Part shown: in pieces, positions 36,206-46,437 of the stretch
Layout: each line of letters begins with the position of its first letter
How positions within the stretch are numbered: the stretch's first letter is position 1
From: Lotus japonicus
Lineage: Eukaryota; Streptophyta; Magnoliopsida; Fabales; Fabaceae
Assembly: GCF_012489685.1 (NCBI RefSeq)
Contig: NC_080045.1
Coordinates: 15,046,901-15,110,900, forward strand
Length of the DNA stretch: 64,000 bases
Direction: 5' to 3'
Notes under the pieces: model-generated
Told to the model about the DNA's origin: nothing
Database searches by the model: none
What the model saw: only the letters and a program-made list of their open reading frames with translations
Position numbers and translations under genes: made by a program

Positions 36206-36732
36206 TTAGTATTATATGAACAAATTAACTTAAGTTATAGCTTTCAAACTTAATTATTTTAAAAAATAGGTGACTATTTAAAGTATTCATAATCATTGCG
36301 AATTTACTCCCACTTATTTTTAAAATTAGTAAGTTAATAACCTACAACTTTAGGACTATATTATAAATCCAAAATAAAAAATTAAGTTATATTTTTCTTG
36401 CTTATTCGTTCTAAAAAAATATATTCTTAGTTTAATGATTTTATTTGTTACGTAGATAATCTTTTTGTATTTATATTAGTGTTTTTTATTTAAAAAGTTA
36501 GTTGTATTTTTTGTTTTCTATTAACAAAAATAGTGAAAAATATATTTTGGTTAGTTAAATTGCGGGTAATGGGCACGGGTACGGGCATATAGGTATCCAG
36601 AGGGTACGGGGACGGGCATTCAAGTTGCTACCCACGCGGGTATGGGGACGGGTACGGGTAATTTTTTAAAACGCGGGTATGGGGATGTGTACTATAGTAC
36701 CCTACCCAGACCCTACCCATTGTCATCCCTAT
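36015..36732. mobile_element. nested hAT-like MITE with GGGTA-rich ends
   Basis: It splits the right inverted end of the surrounding MULE: comparison with the left end shows the MULE sequence should run on from CCAGC near 36012 to GTTCAAGGGC at 36733. The right end on minus is AGGGATGACAATGGGTAGGG, a hAT-like terminus, and the left end has CACTATGGGTAGGG. Both ends are full of GGGTACGGGTA-type repeats. Inside are a perfect palindrome (36096-36147) and an ATT/TTA microsatellite (36158-36204). Exact borders and duplication are uncertain. Confidence 0.6.
36096..36147. repeat. perfect 52-bp palindrome
   Basis: The 26-base arms are centred between 36121 and 36122 at GTACTATAGTAC. The right arm reads TAGTACCCATACCCGCACCC and then ATACCC, the exact complement of the left arm. 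It lies at one end of the nested hAT-like element. Confidence 0.9.
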
Positions 36733-37572
36733 GTTCAAGGGCTAAAATCAACTTTTACGCCGGCAAGGGACGAAAACCAGCACTCGCTGAAAGTCCAGGG
36801 ACGAAAAACATATTTAACCCAATGATAAATGATAGTTCTATCTAGGCTTAATCCTCAAATTAGTCCCTGTCTTTGTTTCGCCGTCTGAACCAGGTCCCTG
36901 ACCGGAAAAATTTGTGGCATCAATCCCTCTTGTTCAAAAATGTTTGGAGCCGGTCCTCGCCGGAGCTCCGAGCGCCGGCGAGGGATGAAGTGGCATGCTG
37001 ACTGTGTAAATAAATGTGACGTGACACTTAAAAAAATAAAAAAAAAATAAAAAAAATAATATAACTTAATATAATAAACACATAATTAACCCAATTAAAC
37101 TTAATCTCATCCTAAGTCTAAACCTAAACCTAAACTAACTAAACATTCCTAATTCCCCAGCCAATTTCCCAATTCCCAAATCAAACCCCAATTTCCCAAT
37201 TCATCAACCGTGAAGAACCCTAGTTCTTTCTTCTTCTTCCATTTCGAGCCCTGCAATCAATCCTCTTCCTCTCGCCGATTCTTCCTCTCTCCGATTCTTC
37301 CTCTCGATGCTTCTTCCTTATGCTGTGCTGGTGTTGTTCGTTCGAGAAGGTCACCGTTTAGGACAAGGCTCTTTGTCTTCGATTACTAAGTAAGTAGCCA
37401 CATTCTCTTCTTCGAATACGAACAAGCTTGTTCGACTGGCTGTTATCTTGGAGGCTTTGGGTTTCCTTTTGGTTTTGTGTGGTTCAGGGTTTATGGTTTC
37501 TTTGGGTGGGTTTTTTCGTTTAGGGTTGCTATTTAGGGATAAATGTTTATTTGGCTTCTCTGGAGTTGCAGG

Positions 37573-38481
37573 ATGGTGTTTACACTGATTGTTCGTCATG
37601 GTGGTTTGTTTGGGACCGCCCCTTACCTGCATTACTTTGGTGGTGATCGAACTGAGCTTCTTGATCAAGATGAAGACATATGGTCCTACTTTGACACTGT
37701 AGCCATTGTGAAAGGGATGGGATACAAGGAGTTTAAGTTATGGTGGGTCACTGCTGAGGATGCTGAACGACATGTCTTCAGGGATTACAAAACTGATGCT
37801 GATGCTCTTGAATTTGCTAAATATGCGAGCACACTTGGTCAAGGTTTGTTGTTTGTAGAAAATCTATCACAAGAGCAACCTAGTGTTGGCAATGTTCCCA
37901 CTATTGCCATGCTTCCCTCTGTTCCCACTGTTTCAGCACAAAACAACAAGGTACCAGCACAAAATAACAAGGTTTCAGCACAAATGAAGAAGGTCCTACC
38001 AACAAAGATGAAATGTGTGAGAAGGTCCAGTCGTATACAAGCTGTGGTGACTAAAGCAAAAAATTTGGGCAAGCCTTCCTTAGTGGTTCTCTCTGACGAT
38101 GATGAGATGGAAATTGAGCTGCCTGTGAATGTCAACACTAGTCCTGACAACAATGTTCCTCAGGTAGATGTTGCTCCTTAGAACATAAGTCCTGAAAATG
38201 ACAATGTTCCTGGTACAGAGCAGGTCCCTGAGGTAGATGTTGTTGTTGGTCCTGAGAACATAAGCCCTGACAACAATGTTCCTGAAGTTATTGATGGAGA
38301 TGGTGAAAATTCTGACAGTGATGTTTCTGTGCAAAGAGAAAGGCTTCAGGATAGTGATGAAGAAAGAGACTTAGGGCATGAAGATGTATTGGACAACACA
38401 TCTTTTGCTGAGGCAGAGGCTCTTTTGAATGAGCATATCAAACAGATGCTCTTATTCAATGAGCTTATTCAATGTGTATAA
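37573..38481 (+). pseudogene. PB1-like MULE N-terminal protein with one nonsense codon
   Basis: The ATG follows directly after a plausible acceptor (GTTGCAG at 37566-37572), so an untranslated first exon in the inverted end is likely. The first ~95 residues (MVFTLIVRHGGLFG..YFGGD..IWSYFD..MGYKEFKLWW) match the PB1-like domain found at the front of legume MULE transposases. Then come Gln/Asn/Lys repeats (AQNNKV twice), a basic patch (TKMKCVRRSSRIQ) and an acidic region. A TAG at 38179-38181 ends the first frame after 203 residues. The same frame stays open for another 99 codons, repeating PENISPDNNVPEV and ending ELIQCV, so a single base change probably made the stop. The transposase core expected downstream is missing. 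The peptide may still act as a nuclear or protein-binding factor; that is a guess. Confidence 0.7.
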
Positions 38482-38710
38482 TGAATGAAGTTCAATGTGA
38501 ACCAAAAGAAATAGCCTAAGAAATAAATGACATCAATAGTAGCCCAACAACTATTCTTCTTTTCATTAACTTCAGGGAATCCTTGCAATAAGTACATGAT
38601 AGATATACAAAATACTTCATTAGCCTACATACTTCCATACACAAGATACAGGCATACTCCATACTTCCTTAGCCTACATACTCCATACTACCATCTTTCA
38701 ACTAAACTTT

Positions 38711-39226
38711 TCAACCCTTTCTAATACATAAACTCCACACTGCTACCATCATTGCAAGGACAGTGAACAAGCATGCAATCTTCTTCTGGAATCTCTCAAC
38801 TTCAAGCTTCTTATTGAGTTTGTTAATCTTTTTATTCAAATCAGGAAGAACATGCACAGAGGTGACTAGGCCATTACCAATCTCAGAATTTAAACTCATT
38901 GCATCACTTTCAACTTGAGCATGCCTTCCCTGAGCTGCATTTCTTCCCATAAGTGGTTCATCAATCCAGAAAAAGAAACCACAAGAATCTGGAAACTGCA
39001 GCAGACATTGCAATTGGGTTACAAGATGAATACCATGAGATTAAAAAGCCTCAATTAAATACATTCATTTACTTACCTGCCATCTTCTGCACCTAAAAAA
39101 TCTCCTATCTGGGTTTTCTCGAGTACCAGCTGTGTAGATGATGAGAGTGAGACCACATTGACACCTGGCCTTTCCACCTGCAGACATTGTCCTGGAACGG
39201 GAGGACGAAGCGGATGAAGAATTCAT
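38711..39226 (-). CDS. GRF zinc-finger protein with C-terminal membrane segment
   Basis: There are two exons, 39077-39226 and 38711-38995, with GT/AG phase-0 junctions, giving 144 residues. The GRF-type finger spans the intron: CQCGLTLIIYTAGTRENPDRRFFRC in exon 1 and FPDSCGFFFWIDEP in exon 2 supply the C, C, C, C ligands and the NPxRRFxxC and CGFFxWxD signatures. GRF fingers bind nucleic acid in several DNA-repair proteins. A coiled stretch follows (PDLNKKINKLNKKLEVERFQKK) and then a hydrophobic end (IACLFTVLAMMVAVWSLCI), a possible tail anchor. The 5' leader has a 34-bp tandem duplication near 39269-39336. It lies wholly inside a MULE next to its right end and converges on the PB1-like gene, so it is likely transcribed from the inverted end. 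The frame is intact. Confidence 0.8.
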
Positions 39227-39808
39227 TCTTCAAGGCTCAAGACAACAGGAACGCACGCGATTCAGGGAGAAGAGAAGAGGAACTGGTGTGAAGAGGAAGT
39301 AGGAGAAGAGAAGAGGAACTGGTCTGAAGAGGAAGTAGGAGAAGAGAAGAGGAGAACGCGATTCAGAAGAAGGAGAAGAGAAGAGGAACCCGATTCAGGA
39401 AATGGGTAATGGTTGGGGAATTGGGAAAATGGGTATGAACCCTAATTTCATTCACTTTCTGATGAATTGAGGAATTGGGAAATTGGCTGGGGAATTAGGA
39501 ATGTTTAGTTAGTTTAGGTTTAGGTTTAGACTTAGGATGGGATTAAGTTTAATTGGGTTAATTATGTGTTTATTATATTAAATTATATTATTTTTTTATT
39601 TTTTTTATTTTTTTAAGTGCCACGTCACATTTATTTACACAGTCAGCATGCCACTTCATCCCTCGCCGGAGCTCGGAGCTCCGGCGAGGACCGGCTCCAA
39701 ACATTTTTGAACAAGAGGGATTGATGCCACAAATTTTTCCGGTCAGGGACCTGGTTCAGACGGCGAAACAAAGACAGGGACTAATTTGAGGATTAAGCCT
39801 TCTATCTA

Positions 39809-40224
39809 AAGAGAACAATTGTCTTGGCAAACAAAAAACAGAAAAGGAAAGGCAAAACATGAAGCCTTAAAAGAGCATTGCTGAACAGGGCAAGAAATGG
39901 TAGAAAATCCAAAAGCATTATGGGTTCTTGAGGACGTGCAAGCAAAAATAAATAAATTATTCTTCAATTCGCCAATCATTCCATCCCGAACAGCCCCTCT
40001 ATTGGTTAATACAGAAATTGGTCAACACACATTATGAAAATATATGGAAAAACAATCAACAAGAGCATTGTCTAGGATACAAACGCTATTACCTACCTTT
40101 TCCAGGTTAGCCTGAAGCTTGGCATTCTTGTGAGCAAATCTTGATGCGTGCTACTTCCATGAGCTCAGCCTAGCCTGTTCAAAATTCAATTCATCGTCTT
40201 GGGAGCAAGCTACCATTAATTCGG
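39809..40224. other. intergenic, no gene
   Basis: This is the right flank of the MULE. Nothing could be assigned. Confidence 0.5.
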
Positions 40225-40705
40225 ATGTCGCCAGTGGGGGGCGTGATCAAAGTTAACTTCGTTGCGCCAATTTTGGTAAAGAAGGTTGCTAGGCTTGACT
40301 TCATTGCTCGTGACCACTATGGTGAAGTTTTGGATATGGTGACGACTTGCCCGTTAGATATTATCTCCCCTTTTATTTTGGAGGCAATTGGCTTTAGGTA
40401 GGCTCTTTTTATGACTTCTGACTTTTGCTTCCACATGATGTGCTATGAAATGGTCTGTCTGCAGTTCTTTGAGGCGTGAAGTTTTGGTAATTTCCATGGG
40501 AGAAGTTCTTATCTAGCTTCAAGTCTTAAAGATTGTAGGGACTTAGTTTCATCTTTTAATTTTTTTGAGTTTTTTTTATTGAACTAGTAATAGCATTGCT
40601 GATTATCTGGCTAGAAACTCTTGCTCCTCCCCCATTTCAATTTTGGTTGAAGAGGTTTTTCCACCTAGTGTAATGAGATTTATGTCTGTTTGATCTTTTA
40701 TAAAG
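40225..40705 (+). pseudogene. LINE RNase H relic
   Basis: On plus, GVIKVNFVAP, ARDHYGEVLD and later NSIADYLARNSC followed by VEEVFPPSVMRFMSV-stop form the RNase H (RVT_3) domain and C-terminus of an L1-type ORF2, with several stops and shifts between. An A-rich tail follows at 40700-40713. It is 5'-truncated. Confidence 0.65.
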
Positions 40706-40890
40706 AAAAAAGTAATAGAAAAAGTAAACATAATGTTAGATATTTAAAAACCAGAGTTTTGGTAATAATTCTTCAAAGTCTTTGTGCAGTGTGTTGCACA
40801 CTTCCATTTGAAAAATTTGGGAGGCTAATGCAAAATATAAGTGTGAATGCACATTTAAAAATTCAAATAAAAGCAATTTGGTTATGGTTT

Positions 40891-40904
40891 ATAATATATA
40901 TAGC
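40891..40904 (+). promoter_or_regulatory. candidate TATA box of the aspartic protease gene
   Basis: TATAATATATATAG lies about 230 bases before the ATG at 41131, in an AT-rich stretch that gives way to a C/A-rich leader. Position and composition fit a core promoter, but there is no direct proof. Confidence 0.3.
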
Positions 40905-41130
40905 ACAAGTAGATAACACTCCCAAGCTAGCAAGCCACATCAAGTGTTACCTTATTACAATCAAACATCAATTCAACTGATTAACAGTAATCATCAACTA
41001 TCACCACGTCCTTTACAAACTGCAACACTTCATCTCTCTCAATGTATCATCAAACCCTGCACCACCGTTCCCATTAGACAAGAACAAAACCCAAAAGAAA
41101 CCAAACAAAACAAAGAACAAGACAACGAAA

Positions 41131-44100
41131 ATGCGGTGTTTCATTTCATTGCTGTTGGGTATAGCCACCGTGCTGGTGACGGCGGTGTGCGGCGGTTTCC
41201 TCCGTGTGGAGCGAGCCATTCCGCTGAGCCACCGTGTGGAGATGGAGGAGCTCAGGGCTCGTGACAGAGCCCGCCACGCTCGAGTCTTGCGAGGTGTGGT
41301 TGGTGGCGTCGTCGACTTCTCAGTCCAAGGCACCTCTGATCCTTACTCCGTTGGGTACGGGTAATCCTTTCTCTTTCTTGGTTTTCTCTCATCAAGTTTC
41401 GTTTCTTAGCATGACCCTTCAGTTTTTAGTCTCTTCTTGCTTCTTTCCCTTTCTGGGGTATCTGCATTTATTGTATTTGTGTATAGTGTATACCAGTTTA
41501 TGCATATCAGTATCACTATAATGTAGTACTTCTGAAATTTCATTCTTTTGTTTTCTGAGATGAGGGATAGGGAATGTGAGGGAGATTGGAGTATATTTTT
41601 GTGTTCTGGAATTTGTTTACTTGGAATTTGGAAATTGTGCTATTCTTCTCTTGCAATTTGTTTAAAGGGAATTAATGTGAGCAATGTAAAAGTAACATGA
41701 GGGAAGTTTAATAATCTTGGGTTTCTTGTTCAGGCTGTATTTTACCAAGGTGAAGATGGGGTCTCCTCCAAGGGAGTTTAATGTTCAGATTGATACTGGA
41801 AGTGACATTTTGTGGGTTAATTGCAATACTTGCAGTAATTGCCCTCAAACTAGTGGGCTGGGGGTGAGAATTTTGAATTTGATTGATACTACTTGTTGTT
41901 GTGCATACTTGTGCTGGTGGTACCTTGGGAAATAAGTTTCTGGTTTGGAGCGTATTTTCTTGCTGTTAACAACATTGTTTGTGTTCTGCATTGTATAGAT
42001 TGAGCTCAATTTCTTTGACACGGTCGGCTCAACCACAGCTGGGTTGGTTCCCTGCTCGGACCCGATATGTACTTCTGGTGTTCAAGGTGCGGCAGCTGAA
42101 TGCTCCCCTCAGGTTAATCAGTGCAGCTACACCTTTCAGTATGGAGATGGGAGTGGGACATCGGGTTATTATGTTTCTGATGCAATGTATTTTGACATGA
42201 TCCTGGGACAGGCTCCTCCGGTTAACTCTTCGGCTAACATTGTTTTTGGGTGAGCCCTGATGCTTGCTTATTTATTGTGATTTGTGAATAAAGGTGTGTG
42301 TGTGTGTTTGTCTGTTGTGAGATTAGGAACTTAGATAAAGTAGATCTGGATGGGAGGGTCAGAATAGCCTATATCTATGATGGAATTGTTAGACACGCGT
42401 GGTAGTAGTGAAAATCAGAGGCAATGGGAAGGGGGAGGTTTAATTGGCAATGTAAGATTTGCTATAACATTGACTTTTTTAACAAAAGGGAGAAAAGGTA
42501 AATGAGTAGGGCTTGTTATCTTGCCGTTGGTCACTGATTCACTCTTTTGCCTATTTACTTCTCTTCTGGTAGTTTTTGCATTTTACTCCCATGTTTAGAT
42601 TAGTACATGCTATGGATTTTCATTTGAAATGAAACTTATTTGGATGGTTGTTTTGGCAATAGGTGTAGCACCTATCAGTCTGGAGATTTGACTAAGGCAG
42701 ATAAAGCAGTTGATGGAATTTTTGGGTTTGGCCCTGGTGCTCTATCTGTTGTATCACAATTGTCATCACGAGGAATAACACCCAAAGTTTTCTCTCATTG
42801 CTTAAAAGGAGATGGAAATGGAGGAGGCATCCTAGTTCTTGGTGAGATTTTGGAGCCAAGTATTGTTTATAGTCCACTTGTCCCATCACAGTATGTTCTC
42901 TTCTACACATCTTTTCTTATTTTATGGATAATTTTTCACTAATACTACACAAGGCATTTCTGAAAGAAATTTATGGAATTACGTATTTACATCATCGTCT
43001 GTTGACAAACATTAATTACTAGTTCTGTAGTAAACTAATAATGGAATCATCATTTGAGTTTGGAATTGTAAATTATAATATACTAGAATCAATGGTAAGA
43101 AATAAAAAAATCTGCGCTGGCATTTTATCACTTGAAATACAGCTAATTAATCATCATTTTATACCCGGAACTTATACAAAGCTTGTGATTTTAGTTTGGT
43201 GTGCTAAAACAGTTTTTAAGCTAATTGATAATATCTGCAGGGCGAATTCTGTTTTATTGCATTTAGCCCCGCATCTTGATTTCTTAACTTTGGGTAGTTT
43301 CTTAATCATACAAGTTGAGAGTCAAATATACTTACATATTTCAATTCATGCCTCTTGTGAAGAAGAAACTTAATTGGGTTTCTCAAGATGACATTGTCTT
43401 GAAGAGACCTGTAAGGCCATATTATTTGAAACTCCTTCGTTTTGTTTTCTGTTTTCTTTTAAATAAAGTGACAACAAGTACCATACTGTCGATTAGTATC
43501 TTTGAATCAACCTGATGATCGAAAGCCATTTTAAATTTTCTTTTCTTGAAATTAATATCTCAAAATTAATATAAAATGCATTTGATTAATTTAATGAAAT
43601 AAGTTTCAAATTGAATGTAAAAGGTAATATATATATTGCTCTCAAAGAATCGGGTTTTTAAAAGGCTTCTTGTGCTATTTTTGTTTCTTGTCAAATAACT
43701 TTCAGTTCCATACAAATATATATTGCAGTGTTATTGACTAGCAATTTCATTAAATCTTAGGCCTCATTACAACTTAAATCTTCAGAGCATTGCTGTAAAT
43801 GGGCAACTCCTTTCAATTAATCAAGCTGTGTTTGCAACATCTAACAATAGAGGAACTATAGTTGATTGCGGGACAACATTGGCATATCTTGTTCAAGAAG
43901 CTTATGATCCTCTTGTCAATGCTGTAAGTTTTCTTGTACCTTGCTCTAAACTTTGATACAGTGGACTGTGTTGGGCATATTATTCTCCTTTGCCTTTTCC
44001 ATGATGAGGACTGAGCATTGCAATTTGCAAGTAAATATGAGGATATTTTTTAACCCTTTGGCCTGCATTGCATGTTTTTGTTTTATCTATTTCCTTAAAT

Positions 44101-45469
44101 CATTTATTAACGGTTTCCTATTGAGTTCATTTGGATTCTTCTATGCCTGTCTTATTTGACCATGCATTGATCTAATTGATAATTCTTTTTATTTAAAATC
44201 TGGAAATGATTTGATGGAGACTTTCATTCCGTATACTTCAGCAACTGAACACCATGTCGAAGTTTACTTCTTTTTTTATATTACTAATGTTATTTTTTTA
44301 AACGGCGGTTTCATTGGGAGGTAGGCTAATTCTTCCTGTTGCTTATTTATCTTGTATACCAGGAAATGATATTGATTTTACCTAAAATATGTACTGATGA
44401 TGAATTTCTAAATTAATGTGTAGATAACTACTGCTGTGTCACAATCTACCAGCCCCATCATTTCAAAAGGAAATCAGTGTTATCTGGTCTCAACCAGGTT
44501 ACTACAAATACAATATTTGTTCTGAAGATCTTTAAATTCTCTTTCATCATAACAGAGAGATTATCCTACCGGGATTTCTAAATATCTCATTAAAATTTTA
44601 TGTTTGTTACATATTCAGAGTAGGTGATATTTTTCCTACAGTCAGTTTAAACTTTGCTGGTGGAGTATCGATGCTTTTGAAACCAGAACAGTACCTTATG
44701 CCTTATGGTTTCGTTGTAAGTTTATCTGCTATGCTGTTGGTCATTTTTACATAAGGAAGTTATTCTTTGAAATTTTATGCCACTGATAATATGCTGATGT
44801 GCCACTTTGTTGTAACAGGATGGTGCTGCAATGTGGTGCATAGGTTTCCAGAAAGTGCAAGAGGGGGTCACAATTTTAGGAGGTTTGACAATTAACAAAT
44901 TTAACACATACTAGACTCTGCAAGAAATTGGAAGAACTTAGAACTCTTTAATTTGATGATGAAATCGGCACTTCTACAAATAGGTCTTGCGAAAGAGTTC
45001 CCGAAGCCCTCAGGGCATTATTTTAAGGAATCAAGAAATAGAAAGATTTTGTTGAAAAGTACAATTTTTTTTGCATAGGTAACATTAAATGTTATATTTT
45101 TCATCTTTGCTGTTATTCCTTCTTTTGCAGATCTTGTCCTAAAAGATAAGATAGTTGTCTATGACTTAGCTAATCAACGCATCGGATGGACTAACTATGA
45201 TTGTAAGTTCAGAAACTCTTCCTTTCCTGCTAGAACTATATATGCTATTCTTCGCTCTGTCTTAGAACTTTAAATTGCTTCTAGGTTCCTTGTCGGTGAA
45301 CGTCTCCGTGACTTCCAGCAAGGATGAGTACATCAGTGCTGGACAGCTGAGGGTCAGCAGCTCAGAGTCAGTGACAGGGATTCTCTCCAAGTTACTACCT
45401 GTAAGCATTGTGGCAGCTCTCTCTATGCACATAGTAATCTTCATGAAGTCCCCATTTTTGCAATTTTAA
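41131..45469 (+). CDS. A1-family aspartic protease, aspartic proteinase 36-like
   Basis: This is a secreted or surface pepsin-like protease of the plant group containing Arabidopsis A36/A39-like enzymes, several of which are GPI-anchored. Ten exons read in phase: 41131-41354, 41734-41863, 41999-42249, 42663-42890, 43761-43923, 44424-44497, 44619-44715, 44819-44882, 45131-45202 and 45285-45469, giving 495 residues. Residues 1-20 form a signal peptide ([20 protein letters not shown]). The first catalytic motif is [13 protein letters not shown]; the flap region is [16 protein letters not shown]. The second motif is [11 protein letters not shown], with Cys where the family usually has Ser, so D-C-G-T rather than D-S-G-T; the Asp is kept. 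Many cysteines (CNTCSNC) fit the disulphide-rich plant type. The tail has a Ser/Thr-rich stretch then a hydrophobic end ([15 protein letters not shown]), fitting GPI attachment. It is intact. Confidence 0.93.
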
Positions 45470-45918
45470 TCCAAGATTCATAACCTCATTCTTTCTCACC
45501 CAATCGTGAAACCTACTTGAGTTTGCCGATGTTTTATTCGTCATCGGTAACCCTACTAATCTTTATTCTGATGAAAATGCGGATCTCATTGTAAAGGCGA
45601 GAACTGGCTGAAATGTATATTAGAATATCTGTTGTAAGATTCAGTTGTACTATTTATATAGTGCTGCTGAGAGCATGGATGGAACAGTTCAGTTGTGGCT
45701 TGTGGTCTTCAGCCCTCACATTTAGGTAGGTGTGTATAGCAATTTCATACTGTGATGGACTCATGAATGGTGTTCAGAGAATTTTGTCATATTCAAATAT
45801 TAAAATTGTCCGAGAAAATGGTTGAAGTTACACCTTTATTTGAGTAGTGCATATCTTTCACAGCAATATATTCTTCTTGCCATTTTTTCTTGTAGAGGAA
45901 AGTTGTCTGATGATAATA
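45470..45918. other. 3' flank of the protease gene
   Basis: No separate gene is seen. It is likely 3'UTR and downstream DNA up to the small MULE. Confidence 0.5.
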
Positions 45919-46437
45919 GGCTTAAATAAGTTTTTGGTCCCTAACCTTTACCATATGTATGGTTTACGTCCATCGCCGGAGCAAATGTAGGCTTTAGTCC
46001 CTAACCTTTGCCAAAACGTTTGGTTTTCGTCCCTCCGGAGATTTGGGTCAACACCGGAGCTCCGATATTGGATTTAAGTTTTGATTTTGATTTGGTGAAG
46101 AAGATAAAAGAATTGGGATGAAGATGATGAGGATAAATTTTTTATATTCTGGATTTTTGTTATGATATGATATTGAATGTGAAGAAGATAAAAGAATTGG
46201 GATGAAGATGATGAGGATAAAAATTTAAATGAAAAAAAAAAACAAATTCCACATGGCCTTATTAATCCACGTGGCTATGCCACATGGGCCGCCGGACCTC
46301 CGGCGTTGACCCAGATCTCCGGAGGGACCAACACCAAACGTTTTGGCAAAGGTTAGGGACTAAAGCCCACCTTTACTCCGGCGAGGAACGTAAACCATAC
46401 ATATGGTAAAGGTTAGGACCAAAGACTTATTTAAGCC
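45919..46437. mobile_element. short MULE-like element, 519 bp
   Basis: The ends GGCTTAAATAAGTTTTTGGT and, on minus, GGCTTAAATAAGTCTTTGGT begin inverted repeats of about 150 bp containing CATATGTATGGTTTACG and CCAAAACGTTTGGT. Inside, a ~41-bp segment starting GTGAAGAAGATAAAAGAATT is repeated 84 bp apart. The flanks (ATGATAATA left, AATAATACT right) do not give a clean duplication. It is non-coding. Confidence 0.7.

Larger units (their letters stand above)
34464..36820. mobile_element. non-autonomous MULE, 2357 bp, perfect 9-bp duplication
   Basis: The ends begin GGGTTAAATATGTTTTTCGT on both strands. Inverted ends extend about 280 bp (34464-34740 against 36820 to about 35815), the right one interrupted by a nested element. 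AATGATAAA lies directly outside each end (34455-34463 and 36821-36829). The ends carry CCGGCGTAAAAG, CCGGAGTGGTGGCG and CACATGTAC. The ~1.1-kb middle is C/T-rich then G/T-rich, with no transposase frame; open frames there are low-complexity and overlap on both strands. It may carry captured host DNA, but I cannot name the source. Confidence 0.9.
36845..39799. mobile_element. MULE with convergent PB1-like and GRF genes, 2955 bp
   Basis: The ends begin GGCTTAATCCTCAAATTAGT on both strands, and inverted ends of about 325-380 bp (36845 to about 37220; 39799 to about 39450) are nearly identical. TTCTATCTA stands directly outside each end (36836-36844 and 39800-39808), the 9-bp duplication diagnostic of Mutator-type transposition. 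Inside, a plus-strand gene starts next to the left end (ATG 37573) and a minus-strand gene next to the right end (ATG 39226). They point at each other with about 230 bp between their ends. No MULE transposase catalytic core is present, so it is probably a deletion derivative. It lies 24 bp from the right end of the MULE at 34464-36820. Confidence 0.92.

Noticed and set aside
37351..37668. 105-residue minus-strand frame at the left end of the MULE
   Set aside because: It is antisense to the PB1-like gene's leader and start, basic and low-complexity, with no family match.
43861..43905. Idea that the aspartic protease is catalytically dead because of DCGT
   Set aside because: The catalytic Asp is kept and only the neighbouring Ser is changed, so the evidence does not support inactivity.
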